Source of the DNA: Pocillopora verrucosa
Taxonomy: Eukaryota; Cnidaria; Anthozoa; Scleractinia; Pocilloporidae
Reading direction: 5' to 3'
NCBI RefSeq assembly: GCF_036669915.1
Contig: NC_089315.1
Location: 16,472,003 to 16,536,002 of the forward strand
Length of the DNA stretch: 64,000 bases
In this document: one piece after another, positions 1 through 12,389 of the stretch
How the letters are laid out: each line of letters opens with the position of its first letter
Position numbering within the stretch: position 1 is the stretch's first letter
The notes under the pieces: model-generated
Databases searched by the model: none
The model's input: the letters and a program-made list of their open reading frames with translations, nothing else
What the model was told of the DNA's origin: nothing
Program-made: the position numbers and the translations under genes

Positions 1-1409
1 TAGTGACGACATGTCCTAACAATAAATCCATTTTCATCGCAATCAGGCAAATTGGGAAAACGGAAATCTGTAAATGGGAAATGTAGACAATTGTCCGCCT
101 TCCTTCGTATCGTTGAAGTAAACTGTAACCACAAACATTTATCTTAGACATAGGGAATGTACAGATGATATCTCTCGGTCTGTATTGAATAGAATTTCGC
201 TCAAATCCCAATCACAGAAATAACATACTTGGCATTCTTTATTTTTGACGTAAAAGTGTTCTTGAGCCTGTTTTCTTCTCTCCTCTAAAAAATATAATGT
301 CCGCACCTTTATCCTCACAACATTCATCTAGAAGAAAGAAACGGAACAACAAACTCTAAAGTAAAGAGCTGACAAAAATGTAACGACCTTAAAATAATAC
401 ATTACATACAACAACAGGAAACTATTTATTAAAAAAAAAAAAAGACAAAAAGCAACAACAAAAATACGTTTTAAAAAACCCAATACAATACAGCATCAAT
501 CAACGTGTATAGCATAAACACGTTTTATTACAATTCGAAACACCTCGTCTGACACTCGTCAAAACAATTTGGAAGGAAGCCCCACCCAAGAACACAAAAA
601 TGGCAACGAAGTTTCAGTGGAAATATCAAACTAAGATGCCTTTTCTACCAAAAAATTGAGAACACCATTTTATAAATTTGCGCAATGAGACACCCACTTT
701 TTTAAACATATGGACTAAACAACAAAACGAAGTCTACTCGCACTTGAAGGAATGACACCAGAAAAACTAATAAAATTAGTGCTTCCTAAACTTTCATTTG
801 TTCCTTAAAAAAACGTGACGGAAATTTCAACCACGTGAAAGTTTATACGTTCTTTGCAGCATGTAAAACTTTAAAAATAGTTATTCAGTTTGGTCTTTTA
901 ATACAATAATTCACCTCAACTTCACAGAATAACTGATTAAATAAGTCTCTTCCAGTAACTATACAACGTGACAACAGTCAAACAAACTGAGTCGAATTTA
1001 TCATCCACACTAAAAGATATCATGGACTAAATTTTCAATAATTACTCACGAGTAGAAAATTCTAACTTGTTGCTGAATGATAACGGTATCACTGACCTTG
1101 TGACTTTCAATCCACTCTTGCTTCAATTACAATCAGGCACATTTAATGTTTTCAAGCAATCCCCTGTGTAATGACAAAAGATATCAGCACTAAGGATTTT
1201 CTTTCAAGTTCTGCCTCTCGACAATTAAAACACATTTTACCATAGCAGGGCGAGGAATTTGTTTGAGACATGTGACTTAAAGTCGATGTAAATGGACAAA
1301 GAATTGAAATAATGGAACTGATTTCTTATAAAATTACTGATTTTGTCCATGGCTTCATTGGCTTTCACCTAGCAATTTGAATTCAGCATCATCACACCTC
1401 ATCCACTGA
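1..1409. other. Non-coding stretch, nothing recognised
   Basis: AT-rich sequence with short A and T runs. I see no long open frame with protein-like composition, no exon bounded by good splice sites, and no tRNA-like structure. It may be distal intergenic or intronic sequence of a gene outside the window. Confidence 0.5.
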
Positions 1410-1641
1410 TCATCTTCAAGGCTTGACCACCCAGCCACTTAGACCACAAGCTAGTCACTCTATTATTAAATCAGTCACACATTCAGCCCGTCAGTTATCA
1501 AGTATTCTGCTAGTCAGCCATCCAGTATATCGCATACCCTTATTAAACCAGTCAATTGGTCATTACTTGGCCAGGTGGGAAGTTAGACAGCAAGTCACAA
1601 TGCCAGTTTAAACATCTGAGAAAACTTAACTGCCATACCTC

Positions 1642-1829
1642 AAGCTTGGATGTCTGACTGGCTCATTGCTTGGCAGGGAGATTCTTTAATAGCTGACTAT
1701 TAATTTGATTGACATTAATTTTATCCAAGTGTGGCCATACTTTAACTGTGTGCATTTTGAAAAGAAAATTAACAGTCAGCTATTAAAGAATTTCCCTGCC
1801 AAGCAGTGAGCCAGTTAGACATTCAAGCG
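1642..1829. repeat. Long inverted repeat (hairpin), arms about 62 bp
   Basis: The left arm (about 1,642-1,706) and right arm (about 1,764-1,829) are near-perfect reverse complements with a spacer of about 58 bp. Both contain the core TTGGCAGGGA followed by ATTCTTTAATAGCTGACT in the same relative orientation when one strand is flipped. It could be a small foldback element or the ends of a short MITE. No clear target duplication was found. Confidence 0.7.
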
Positions 1830-2304
1830 TGCAATCAACAAGATAGTCTTTAAAACAGCCAGACCATCCACTAATCAGAGCACTGTCAGTCATTCAGTCC
1901 TCCAGTAAACCAGTCAGTATGTCAGAGAGTTTGTCAGCTAGCCAGTCAAAAAGTCTACCAGCCAGCCAGTCAGTCACCCACTTGTTCCACTTGGACTAGA
2001 AAACTAGTCCATTAGTTGGTCAGTAAGTCAGCCAGTGTCTTACAAATCGAATAGACTAAATATGAGGTCCGTCTGTCTGTCATTAGGCATACCCATAGCA
2101 GTCAATAAGTCAGTCAGTCAGATGGTCAGTAAGCCAATAAAACATTCCATCAGCTAGCCAGCTGGCCACTTAGTATTTTGGTCAGTCACTCACTGAGTCA
2201 GCCTGTCAAACAGTCAGTAAGAGAATTAGTCTACAATCAGTCACCCAGTCAGTGAATTAGTATTTGGTGGACAAATCACACTATCTATGTGTCTGTCTGC
2301 ACAT

Positions 2305-2365
2305 TACAGGATAATTTGGTCTTATCAAATGAGTTGATAAAGTAAACTGGCCCCTGTAAAGGATT
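2305..2365 (+). repeat. Fragment of dispersed repeat family S1
   Basis: This short copy carries the words TTATCAA, GAGTTGATAA and the CTGGCC...TGTAAAG block. The same block recurs near 15.1, 23.6, 28.4, 30.5 and 63.4 kb in this window. At 30.5 kb it forms the 3' end of a Penelope-like element, so the family is probably the terminal part of such elements or a non-autonomous relative. Confidence 0.55.
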
Positions 2366-2720
2366 TCTTAACCCTTTAGCTCCCAGAAGTGACTAACAAG
2401 TAACTTCTCCCTATAATATCCATACATTATCCAGCAAGCAGGTAATGACAATACTAACACTTATCAGGTAGAAGTTTATATCTTGATCCAACACCCAATT
2501 CTTCCAACTAATTTACAAGGAGATGTGTAGTGGTTAAAAGGAGAATTGACAATCATATCTTAGGAGTTAAAGGGTTAAGCTGTTATTTAGTTAGGGTGAA
2601 TTTCAGCACATCACTCTGCTAGCCAGTCGGCCAATCAGTAAGGTAGTCTGTCAGCCAATCAGTAAGTTAGTCAGTCAGACAGTCAGTGATTTAATCACTC
2701 AATGATCAAAACATCTTGTC

Positions 2721-3801
2721 AATCCACCAGTTTAAATTAAATCTTGGGCTTTGTTATGCACAAAATAATTTGTTTCACAACACATTCTTCTTTCTTTCAA
2801 TTGGTTTATCATGTGCCTTATAACCTCTAGGACAAATGTTGAACCATGAAGATACTGCAAAACAAACATTAAGTAACACTGGGTCAAAATTGGGCAGCTC
2901 AGCATTCTACTGTTACACTCACTCAATCACTTTTACATTTCAATGACACATGAGGCTTCAAATCCTTTGGAGGCGGTAGCCACAAAAATGTTAAGAGGAG
3001 GACTTTTGCCAAATCAAAGATGGTTTGGGACACTGGCCCTATGTAAGCATTTCAAAAATGTATTATTTCAAATTGTATAACCAGTCTAGTCCAACATTTG
3101 AAATAAGAAAATTGTTTCATTTACTTTTCAGTAAAACCTGTATTCTTCTTTTGGTCTTTGTAATGCCTTACTGGTGTACAAAAGTTGCACACTCACTAAA
3201 TTCAAGGCTTAAAGCTTGAAATTTGATCTTAATGCACACAAGTTTCACTTTTAAAATACAAATTGCTAAGCAGAGGTGGGACAGTTCATTACTATGTAAC
3301 AACATCACACATTCCATTCATTAGTTTCAATGTATAAATAATGCAAAAGAAAAGATTTTGAAAATGAGTCAAGCCACATTAAAAGCTTTCTTATTAAAAG
3401 ATTTATTTTGTCCTGGTGTTAAAATTCAGCCTTTTGTGTACACCCTAGCATTGCAGCTTTTTATTTTTTGTACAAATGTGAATTCACATATTGGTACTTC
3501 TTCTGGTTCTGTTCTCTCTTTTCAGTTATAGCTGCAATAAAAAACTAACAACTTGAAACTTTCTCAGTTGCTCAGTCCTGTCAATCATGACACAAACAAC
3601 AGAATACACAAAGTTGAAAATCATTTTGCTTCCTTCTAAATCTAAAAGCATCAATGCAATTGCATGCCAACTTAAAGAGGAAAAGGTGAGGATTACCTGT
3701 CAAACCATAGCAAACCAGTTAGTTGGTAAGTTACCCAGGCACAAAGTAATCAGTCACGGGACCCCTGTCAGTCCAACTGCCTGTTTAAATGTCTCAGATA
3801 A
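2721..3801. other. Non-coding stretch, nothing recognised
   Basis: AT-rich with no supported exon. A short frame at 3,587-3,817 overlaps the start of the MITE and has no recognisable protein features. Confidence 0.4.
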
Positions 3802-3808
3802 CATTACA

Positions 3809-4267
3809 CAGGGCTAAAAATTAACTCCAGTGCTTGGTGGCCACTCGTGCCAGTTTCCTTGAATTTCTTAATGGTCCATCCCAAAATGAAGTGGCCCTTG
3901 ATTTCCTCTAGTTTACAATGAAAAACTTGAATAAACACCCCATAGCTTTTAATGGAGTGTTAACTAAAAGGAAAGAAAAAGCTTGTGAGATCACTGTTAA
4001 AACGGCTCAAAATTTCCACTTCAGAACTAAAAAGTTCACTAAAATAGATGATCTTAGAGTCCAAGCATAGAAACAAAGAGAAAGGTAGTCCAATTAAACA
4101 ACATATTGAGCTTTATTTTTAACTTTGCACTTCACATAATTTACATTGCAACTTTTCAAAATTCTGTAGCATAGTTGCACATCAGGCATTCAAACCTTAA
4201 CTTTTGGTGGCCCTGGTCAGTTTTAACTTGCCACTGGTGACTGTGTGACCGCCAGTTTTTAGCCCTG
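3809..4267. mobile_element. hAT-like MITE, 459 bp, with target duplication
   Basis: The element begins CAGGGCTAAAAA and ends with the exact reverse complement TTTTTAGCCCTG, giving 12-bp perfect terminal inverted repeats. It is flanked on both sides by the direct repeat CATTACA (3,802-3,808 and 4,268-4,274). The internal subterminal parts share TGGTGGCC-type words in opposite orientation. There is no coding capacity. Termini starting CAGGG and a target duplication near 8 bp are typical of hAT elements, but the duplication here is 7 bp as read. The superfamily call is therefore an inference; the mobile-element call itself is well supported. Confidence 0.8.
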
Positions 4268-4358
4268 CATTACAGTCATTACCTCTAATAAACATTTAAC
4301 CAGTCTGTGTACCAGTCAAAAACTTTGTTTGTCCCTTCAGGTTGGTCAGTCATTTCCT

Positions 4359-4494
4359 CAACTGACAGTTAAGTTGGTTTGTTTCTCAATTTAAGACATT
4401 GTTGGCTGGCCTGTCCATGAGGGGACCAACTGACAGTTAAGTTGGTTTGTTTCTCAATTTAAGACATTGTTGGCTGGCCTGTCCATGAGGGGAC
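4359..4494. repeat. Tandem duplication, 68-bp unit, two copies
   Basis: Two adjacent copies start CAACTGACAGTTAAGTTGGT and end GTCCATGAGGGGAC. They are essentially identical, so the duplication is recent. Confidence 0.9.
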
Positions 4495-4499
4495 GCAAG

Positions 4500-6320
4500 C
4501 AGCCTCAACTGTAAGTACTTTTTAGAAATGCTAGGATATTATCCTAGCATTCCTAACATTCCAAACTGCGTGAGAGTGTCAAAATCCGTCTGTGTGTCAC
4601 AGAATTGTCACTAAACCTAAAGTATGCCAGATGAGGGTGAATAAATATAAGAAGATAAATGAATTAATGCCTGATATCAAAATGTCATCAGCTAATGCTT
4701 TTGTTTCACACGCAATCAATAGTGCCTTTATTCCTCAGCCAGTTCCTTTGTGTCACATTGTAGATTATAAAGAGAAATATATCCACAAGATAAAAGCCAC
4801 GGATAAAAACATTTTATTGAAGTTTATAGAATGTCGTAATACAGGTTAAAGCAGGGAAAAAGATTACAGATGAGTAGCACTTATCTTGACATATTATCAC
4901 ACCATCAACAACCGCAAGAGATTATCTCTGCATGAAGAGATACTTACAGTTGAGGCCACTTGTGTCCCCTCATGGTTGGTCAATTAGCCAAGTAGCTGAT
5001 GAGTCAGTCAGTTGGCGATAGTTGTCAGCAACTCAGTCACACAGAGTATTTGTCAGTTTAATGACCTGTAAAATCAATACCACCATTCAGTCTAACAGGT
5101 AATCAAATTGTTAACATCTTTTAGCTACAAACACTCTATCCAACAGCCATCAATTCTGAGAGAAATACATTATTCCAGTAAAACTGTTAGGGTCAGTATG
5201 TCACTCAGATGAGCACTGATTATGTTTTTCATGTTGGAGTCCTTGGAAATCTTAATTAATACTCTCTTTATATTTCTTTCCCTCAAATTTCTTTTCCTTC
5301 ATCCACTGTCATTGCTTTTATTTCAAACCCAAGAGGGAAAGGTAAAAAGAAAATTTCATTAATAACAAATATGCTCAATTATGCATCAGGACATTCCATA
5401 ATTTTTTTGTGAGTTATGTGAAAAGCTTCTGCAGGGGTGATGTTAAAAGTTTCTTAGAGGGTGGTGCTCATCTAAAAATCCTCATATTCATAAATATATG
5501 TAACACAATGAACTGCGCAAAGTACTGATGCATTAATATTGAACAACAAGTTGTATATTCCTGATCAAACTTCGACGTGCAATAGCTCCACTATTCACTT
5601 CCATGTCGATTTTTGGAATGACAAGCTTATTCAAAACAGTTTTAAGATTTCCATTTTAACTTGACGAATACAGTAAACTTTCAAGGGCCCTTTGGGAAAA
5701 TCTTTCAACAGTATAAAACAATAAAAGTAAACAACACTGTAAAGCTAAAATAATGTAAAAGCCAACTAATTACTTATTTCAAAGATTTGGTTTAATGGTA
5801 AGCAAGCAGAAGCCCTAAGTAAAAGCAAAATTGACAAAGCTTAATAAACAGAATAACCTGCCTTAATATTCACATGCATTAGCAAATAAACTGCACAGTA
5901 CCAATCAGGAGTTGATGGACTGCAAAAGGGAAGGGCTTTTACTATACCTGTTGGGTGCCGAGGAAATCTATCAGTACTTTGACTCAGAGCCACCAAACTT
6001 GCAAAAGCAATGATCAAGTTCTATTCCAATATGTTTTTATGATATACATGTATCTTCAATGAATAGTATTAATTTATGCAAATATGCTGCAGGTTTTCCA
6101 GATTTTTTTGCAGATGAGCTCCTCCCAGATTTGTTTAAAAAAAAAAATTGGGGGTAAAATGGTGCATGTATATTACACGGGTTTCTACCAAAAATACAAA
6201 CCAGACAAGTTTGTAACCTGAACCAAAAAACATACTTTGTGTGGTTATCTCAGATAGTCTCCCTGACCAAAATAATTGTTTTTTTTTCTGCTGAAAAAAT
6301 GAATTACTTCTTTCTCTAAA
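4500..6320. other. Non-coding stretch, nothing recognised
   Basis: AT-rich intergenic DNA. A frame at 4,592-4,849 (85 aa) shows no recognisable motif and lacks support from splice sites or a duplicate. The text CTCAACTGTAAGTA near 4,504 and its reverse complement near 4,945 form the ends of a roughly 460-bp inverted arrangement, possibly another small foldback insertion. Confidence 0.35.
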
Positions 6321-7274
6321 AAAAATTCCAAGGTGACAATGCGGTAACACCTAAGTTGTCAAGTTGTCTTTCCTTCAATATCAAGAGTTACACCACAATA
6401 AAATTTGCAGCATACACTGAATCTATCTGGACTACGTACCTTGCTGCTGTACAGAATTATTTTGTGTAACAGTCTGTAACACATTTTAATATTCCTTTAC
6501 CATTTGGAGAAGGATCTACAGTATTTGAACCTATTCAAAGTCCACTCTGATAAAAGACGACTTTGTGGTTTGTGAAGATAATCTCCAAGGTCAAGCAAGA
6601 GGATGATTTTTCTGTTGGTTTTCGATTTTTTTTGAAGATTGAATTCACCAATAATGCCAGAGTGTTACAGAAGAAGACTGGTGTCTAAAGTTGCCAGTTA
6701 CAAAGGGTAAGCTTTAGTTCATACGTTTCACTATATTCGTATGATTATAGTTTCAAATCTTCCAATGCTTATTACCAGAAAATTAGATTTCATACTAGAC
6801 TGGGCAATACATGCGCCAAACTTTAAACCCCGCAGGCAGATTATTAAAGACTCCACTCGCAAAGGTTCAAACACAAGCCGTTCGGACAACAAAATGATGT
6901 CCTCTACTAAACATAGAAAAAACTTCCCTTTTGAAAGCAAATACACATAAATAACGAGTTTCAATATCATACAACCACCTAATTGTATGATACTGGATAA
7001 AATAAAGTTGAATTATGCGCGTGATGATAAACTTGAATCACGTTGTAAGAGTGATTTTAAATTGTAATTTACCTGCAACCTGACGATGCTGATTTACGAG
7101 CCATATGTATCTAATATGAATGTCATTCTGGCTACTTGTGAGTGAGCAAAACAGCTCAGCCGATGTTTACCACGAATCAAAGTAGGACTTGGTAAAAGTG
7201 TAAATAAACAAACAGTCAAATCTGCCGCGCACACGTGAAAGATGGCAATAGAAACTACGATCGCAAAGATCCGT

Positions 7275-7440
7275 GGGTAAACACTGCCTACTAAAAACAG
7301 GGGAACATAAAAAAAATAGGAACATTGGAACAAAGGAACAAAAGAGCAGAGGAAAAAGGAAAAAAGAGAAAGAGAAGAACAGAGGAACGGAAAAACAGAG
7401 GAAAAGAAGAACAGAGGAACAGAGGAAAGGGGGGAAAGGC
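7275..7440. repeat. GGAACA-rich minisatellite, short allele
   Basis: This degenerate purine array of words such as GAGGAACA, GGAACAAAAG and AGAAGAAC lies 5' of coiled-coil gene 1. The equivalent in unit 2 (about 16,500-16,945) is much longer. Leu/Phe/Ser-rich frames on the opposite strand are artefacts of the repeat. Confidence 0.75.
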
Positions 7441-7964
7441 GAAGCGTGAGGGTACAAGTCAGATTTGTAAGAAAGCTTCAAAACTCGTCTAACTTAAAAA
7501 TTTTGATAAAAAAACATGGCGAAATAGAGTACATCACAGTCACTAAATGCACACACTACATAAAGGTTAACATGTATAATCTTGGCCACGGGAAGCAGCG
7601 AGAGATTATTAGAACCGATGAATCATTTGTCAGATCCATGAACTGTATCCAAGGAAAGCCCTTTTAAATCGCGAAAAACGTCCAGCGAACCGTAAATTCT
7701 TTTTGTGCGATTCAACATTCTGAAAGGGTTTTAATTTCTAACTCTGGCTTTGACGCTTCAACCAATAATCTAGTGCCCAGGCTAAACGCTTCAACTCCGG
7801 CGTGATGTCAAGAAGTGACGGCACAAACATGTTACCAAGCAACTGGTCATAAACAAATCGAAACTTTGTTTCGCATCTAAAGCTTCGTTCCTGCTGAAGC
7901 AAAGAGAAAGTGAATGGATTTTACATGTTCATCGAATGAGTCGAATGAAAATAAGAATTGCAAA

Positions 7965-10960
7965 ATGAACAAAACCACTTTAGGCGACAAGGAGTCCGTG
8001 AAGAAATCCTGTGCCGCGAAAATATTTGATGAAGGAATCAATATTACTAATCGTTCCGCTGAGAATTATCACGAGCCTCTGGAGGCCTCACATGGAGCGC
8101 GGATCATGGCTAATGAGGTGGGCGTTCCCCGTTAGTTGAGCTTTTTCTTCCCTAAAATCACAATTTTGCACAACGGTTTTATGTAATGGGAGAAGCACGA
8201 AAAAAAAAAACTTTTGGTTTTTCGTGAACGCGCGAATGGACTTCATTAAATACATTTGCCGTAGAAATAAGTCAAAATTAGTTCAAATTGAATTGAAAAT
8301 CGGTTTTCTCCAAATTTAGCTCAGGTTTGAGTCCGTCAAACATTTGAGAATAATTGAACGCAAATGGAAATTTTTTGCATCAAAGGTTTTCAGGCAAATG
8401 AGTTTGAAAAAATATCTTCATGAAGAGACTGAAAAGCGCGAGGAGCTAAAATTCTTAGATTATGACGCCACTCATTAACATTCCAACATTTTTCGGCCGG
8501 AAGTTAATAATGTCCTGCATCCCAAATCTTCTTGTTTACTTTTAACTTCGGTTATTCCAAAATAATTGTTTTGACATACTTTCTTCCAGTCTGCGAGAGA
8601 AAAGGAACAACTGGAACAGAAGATCACCTGCCTTGAAACAGAGATTAACGGTTAGTTTATGTAATGACGCATGCGCGAAGTGCGCGCGGGAAATCCTCTC
8701 TTCCTCCCTTCCCCCCCCCCCCCCATCCCGCCTCGATTCTCCTTCTGTCATTAATAATATCGTTTTTGTTATTTTTTCCAGATTTGTGTTATCATTCATA
8801 AATTGAATTTGATCCACCTTTCGTTTCAAGTATTCCTAAAATTTAGTTATATTTTGACAGCTAAAGAGAAGGAGAATGCCCTTCTAAAGGAAACTCTTTT
8901 TGAGAGAGACAAAGAAATTGTTGATCTCAAAGAAAAACTGTCCCAGCTACAACAAAACGGGCCAAGAAATCAGTTGGATTTTGCCAAGCAAATGGCAATA
9001 ATGGATGAAAAGCTACAGGAGACAAGAAAGAACATCGAAGAACTCGAGAATGGCCTAAATTTCAGTTTACTGAAGAAGGAAACAAAATTCAAGAGCGAGC
9101 CACAAACATTTAACGGTGAGTAGGGAAAGCGGGATGGGACGGGATGTATCAACCGAGTGATGACCACGCGTTTTATACGACTGCCCCGTCTTTAGGATCC
9201 GGTTTAACGCTTCCGGGATACATGAGAGAACATACATGGCGAGAGAAATAAGGTCTGAAACACCTTTCACAGGCCAAGGAAGACAAAAAAATGTTTAAAA
9301 TCGTTGTTCAAGCCGATAGCATGAGCATCATTTACGAGCGTGACTTAAAAGTACGTTCCCATTTCCCAAAAAGACGCGGCTTGAAAATATCATTTTCCAT
9401 CCGTAAGACGAGAAAAGGGACTTTTGTCTTTAGTCTTTACATAAGCTTTTAAAAACGTTTGAAAAAGTGTTCTTTTATGCATTTGGTTTTATTGGTTCTG
9501 TTTCTGTTTTTTATTTGTTTTTAACAAGGCAATGGTTACTTTGATCCTCAACCATCATGGTTTGACACTCTATCAAACAACGCTGAATGTCGAGAAGTTG
9601 AAAACTTCCCAGTTACAGGAAAAGATCTTGAAGTTACGAAGAATGTCAAATTACATTCAAAGCCCTCCAATGAGCCAGCTAGAGGTATATGAAGAAGGAA
9701 ACTTGTAAAATACTATTGCACACATTTAACAATCCACATCTGTGCGAGAGCAGAGTAGTCTGATGAGTGAAAAAACAATTTGAAATACTTACAATTGATA
9801 ACGTGTCCTCCCATACACTATGATTTTCATTTATCTTTTCTTTTTACACCTAGACAAAGGTTACTTTGACCTTCAACCATCATGGTTTGACACTATATCA
9901 AACAACGCTGGATGTCTCAAAATTGATAACCTTCCAGTATTGGCAAAAGATCTTGAAGCTATGAGGAATGTTAAATCAAATTCAAAACCCTCCACTGCAG
10001 CAGCGAAAGGTATGAAGAAGGAAACTTGCGAAATACGATTCCTTAACAGTCTACATCTATGCGGAAGTTGGGTAGTCTGATGAATGACAAAAAATTTGGA
10101 CACTAAAAATTGTCAATGTACCCTCCAGCTTAAGTCCCTCGCAAAATACTCACCTCATTTCAGCTCAATGAGGAACTCACTGATTTCACAATTAAGTTTA
10201 CTATGAAATCTTAATAAGAAAACGTCATTAATTATGTATTGGCATTGAATGAAGAGGAAAAAAGTAAGGCGATTGAGTTTACAATTTGCTTTATCAGTTA
10301 TATAAAAAAATGATGCAATTAAAACTTTGTATTTCACTCGTTTTATTTCTCCTTTAACCGAAGACTGTGTTGAGTTGAAATGTCAGTAATTTAAAAATAC
10401 CGATGTGACTTTTTGTTTGAGTTCTCTCCTTCGGAATCATAAATCAAAATTTCAAGCTACATTGGCTCTTTCAGGAATGTCAGGTGTTCATAGGCTCCTA
10501 GAAATGTGTATTGATACATTTTTCATTCATCCTTAAGCAAACAAAACTGACGTCATGATGGACGTGCATGCAGTTGGGTAAATGCCACTGTGCCCATCCC
10601 TTCCTTCCCCTCCAGAGAAAGTCAAGCTTGTTTAGTAAGTGGTATTAATCTGTGACACGTCAAAGTTTGTAAAAAACAAAAATCTTTCTTGAATTGTACA
10701 GGGAGTCCATATTCTTACCGACGCCCACTACCTCCTATTTTGGCGAGTACTGTTCCCAGTGGAACTCAAGTAGGTTTCGCTTACCAGCAAATCAATCAAC
10801 ACTCCATTCCTCAAACTGGTAAGTTGCTAAAAATCAAATCGCCATAAACCCGTCAGTAATTCAGCAATGCGTTGACTGTGGTACTATTTTTATTTTCGTT
10901 TGACTTAAAATTGAGGAAGTGACTCTCTGATTCTCTTTTCTTTTTACAGATCACCTTTAA
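7965..10960 (+). CDS. Small coiled-coil protein with repeated exon module, copy 1 (302 aa)
   Basis: I do not recognise the family. Seven exons are inferred from GT-AG sites with consistent phase: 7,965-8,117, 8,590-8,650, 8,861-9,115, 9,529-9,684, 9,854-10,009, 10,702-10,818 and 10,950-10,960. Exons 2-3 (residues about 52-155) encode a charged heptad-like coiled coil rich in Lys, Glu and Leu. Exons 4 and 5 are each exactly 156 nt, phase 1-1, and encode two copies of a module containing FD.QPSWFDT.SNNA and KDLE. Exon 6 is Pro/Ser/Gln-rich. The start at 7,965 is chosen because it is the Met shared with copy 2; an in-frame ATG lies at 7,914. The protein ends three codons into exon 7, where copy 2 reads on for 65 codons. 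No signal peptide or membrane segment is seen. AATAAA at 11,220 is the likely poly(A) signal. Function unknown. Confidence 0.7.
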
Positions 10961-12389
10961 TGCAGGCGACCCAAGTTCGACTCTCTCTAATTCTTAAAAA
11001 TTTCAAATCCGGGCGTTGTTTGCTATTTTGAATTCTTTATAATGCATCGTCTTTGAAAACTTTTGTACGCAAATTGATCAAACAACCAAGTCTAACTGAA
11101 CAAGAATTTCAATTTTCAGGACTTTGTTAGAAAAATTATTTTGTAAATATGTATATAGCATTGTCATGTTAGATAACTATTTGGTGAATGCTGAAAAAAT
11201 TTGTTATCGTTTTTATTCAAATAAACATGAAATAGAAAATAAGCTATACTCCTGAAGACACAATCAGTTTAAAAAAAGTATACTGAGTATATCTGCTTTT
11301 AATTAGCGTGGTCTTTAACAACCCATTATTTATAAATAATTTAATAAATACCTCTCTAATATTAACTGAGTGCCGTTGTAATATTTTATTACACTCATTT
11401 TGAAATCACTGGTGGTCCCTATTATCTGATTGGCACTAATTGGTGCGATTTATTCACGAATCGCACAATTTTTGCTTTAAATAGCATCTTTTTCCCAGCC
11501 AATAAGGAGGCTACACTAAAAAACAAAACAACCAATCAGATTTCAAGGCTTGTTTAAAGTAACCCATCAAATTGCAGGAAAATGGAAGACAAAGACTATC
11601 ATGTTGCAAATTTTGTTTCCAAAACTCTAATTTTTTCCCCCAGAAAAGGAATAAATTTAATTTCAAACCGGCTCAGTACTGCATCAATAAAATATTTGAC
11701 CAAGTCCTGTATTTGGGCGATTTCAAAATGGATGTAATAAAGTGGTAATTGAACCTCGTGTCCTACAATTTTCGTCTGAAATCATACTTGTGATTTCAAA
11801 TCGAACTCGCGCTGGGCGCTTCCATTTTGAAATCATGCGTATGATTTCAGCCCAAATTGCACTCCACTTAGTTCAATTACCATTATTTATTAACCTTCCG
11901 AAAGTTTTTATATCATTCAGTGCATGCGGATATGACAGTTCCGATAACAGTGAGAACTAACACAAAAAGGTGGAGTAAGTGTAAACTGGGCGTAATTGCC
12001 GCTGACTTGACATGTCTACATTCAGCCAACTCCTTTTCAAATGCAAAACCAGAGTAATCACGACGGCCAATCATAACAAAGGGCAACATTATTATCAGCC
12101 ACTCAAAGCAAAGACATGCAAACTGCCAAAAGCGCAGGAAAACACACGTGACACTGTGAGACATTTTCTTGCCTTCTCCAGACTGGCCAACAAATTAATC
12201 TACTTCCATCAGTTGTGACAAATCTTTCATAAGTTAAGATGATGAAAATTTCAGAACGATTTTGAATACTTAACGAAAGAGTAGCATACGTTGCCCAAGT
12301 AAAAAGCCGTTCAAAAGGAGATAAAATCCAAACACGTCTAAAATCCGCGTAGAAATGAAACAGAACTTACATAGGGTTACTAAAAATTT
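10961..12389. other. 3' flank of coiled-coil gene 1, with dispersed repeat
   Basis: It holds the probable 3' UTR with AATAAA at 11,220-11,225, then AT-rich DNA. From about 11,930 to 12,250 there is a dispersed repeat containing GGCCAATCA and CGCAGGAAAACACACGTGAC. The repeat is shared with 20.74-21.1 kb by segmental duplication and with 32.1-32.45 kb independently. No gene is supported. Confidence 0.5.

Larger units (their letters stand above)
1410..2720. repeat. Degenerate AGTC/CAGT-rich repeat field
   Basis: Short words such as CAGTCAGT, CCAGTCAG, GCCAGTCA and TCAGTAAG recur dozens of times with no fixed long period. This suggests a decayed tetranucleotide (AGTC) array broken up by substitutions. 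The same words thin out but reappear between about 3,560 and 5,060. Open frames across it are artefacts of the repeat. It lies outside the duplicated block that begins near 6.3 kb. Confidence 0.75.

Noticed and set aside
1410..2720. Regularly recurring CAGT/AGTC words suggesting a CRISPR-like array
   Set aside because: There are no constant repeats with unique spacers of fixed length, and the genome is animal. It is a decayed tetranucleotide repeat.
6731..6970. Paired plus and minus frames conserved between 6.7 kb and 15.9 kb
   Set aside because: Similarity comes from the segmental duplication of flanking DNA; reading frames are not kept open consistently in both copies and no splice structure supports a gene.
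7167..7481. Minus-strand 104-aa frame, Phe/Ser/Pro-rich
   Set aside because: Same purine-repeat artefact in the unit 1 minisatellite.
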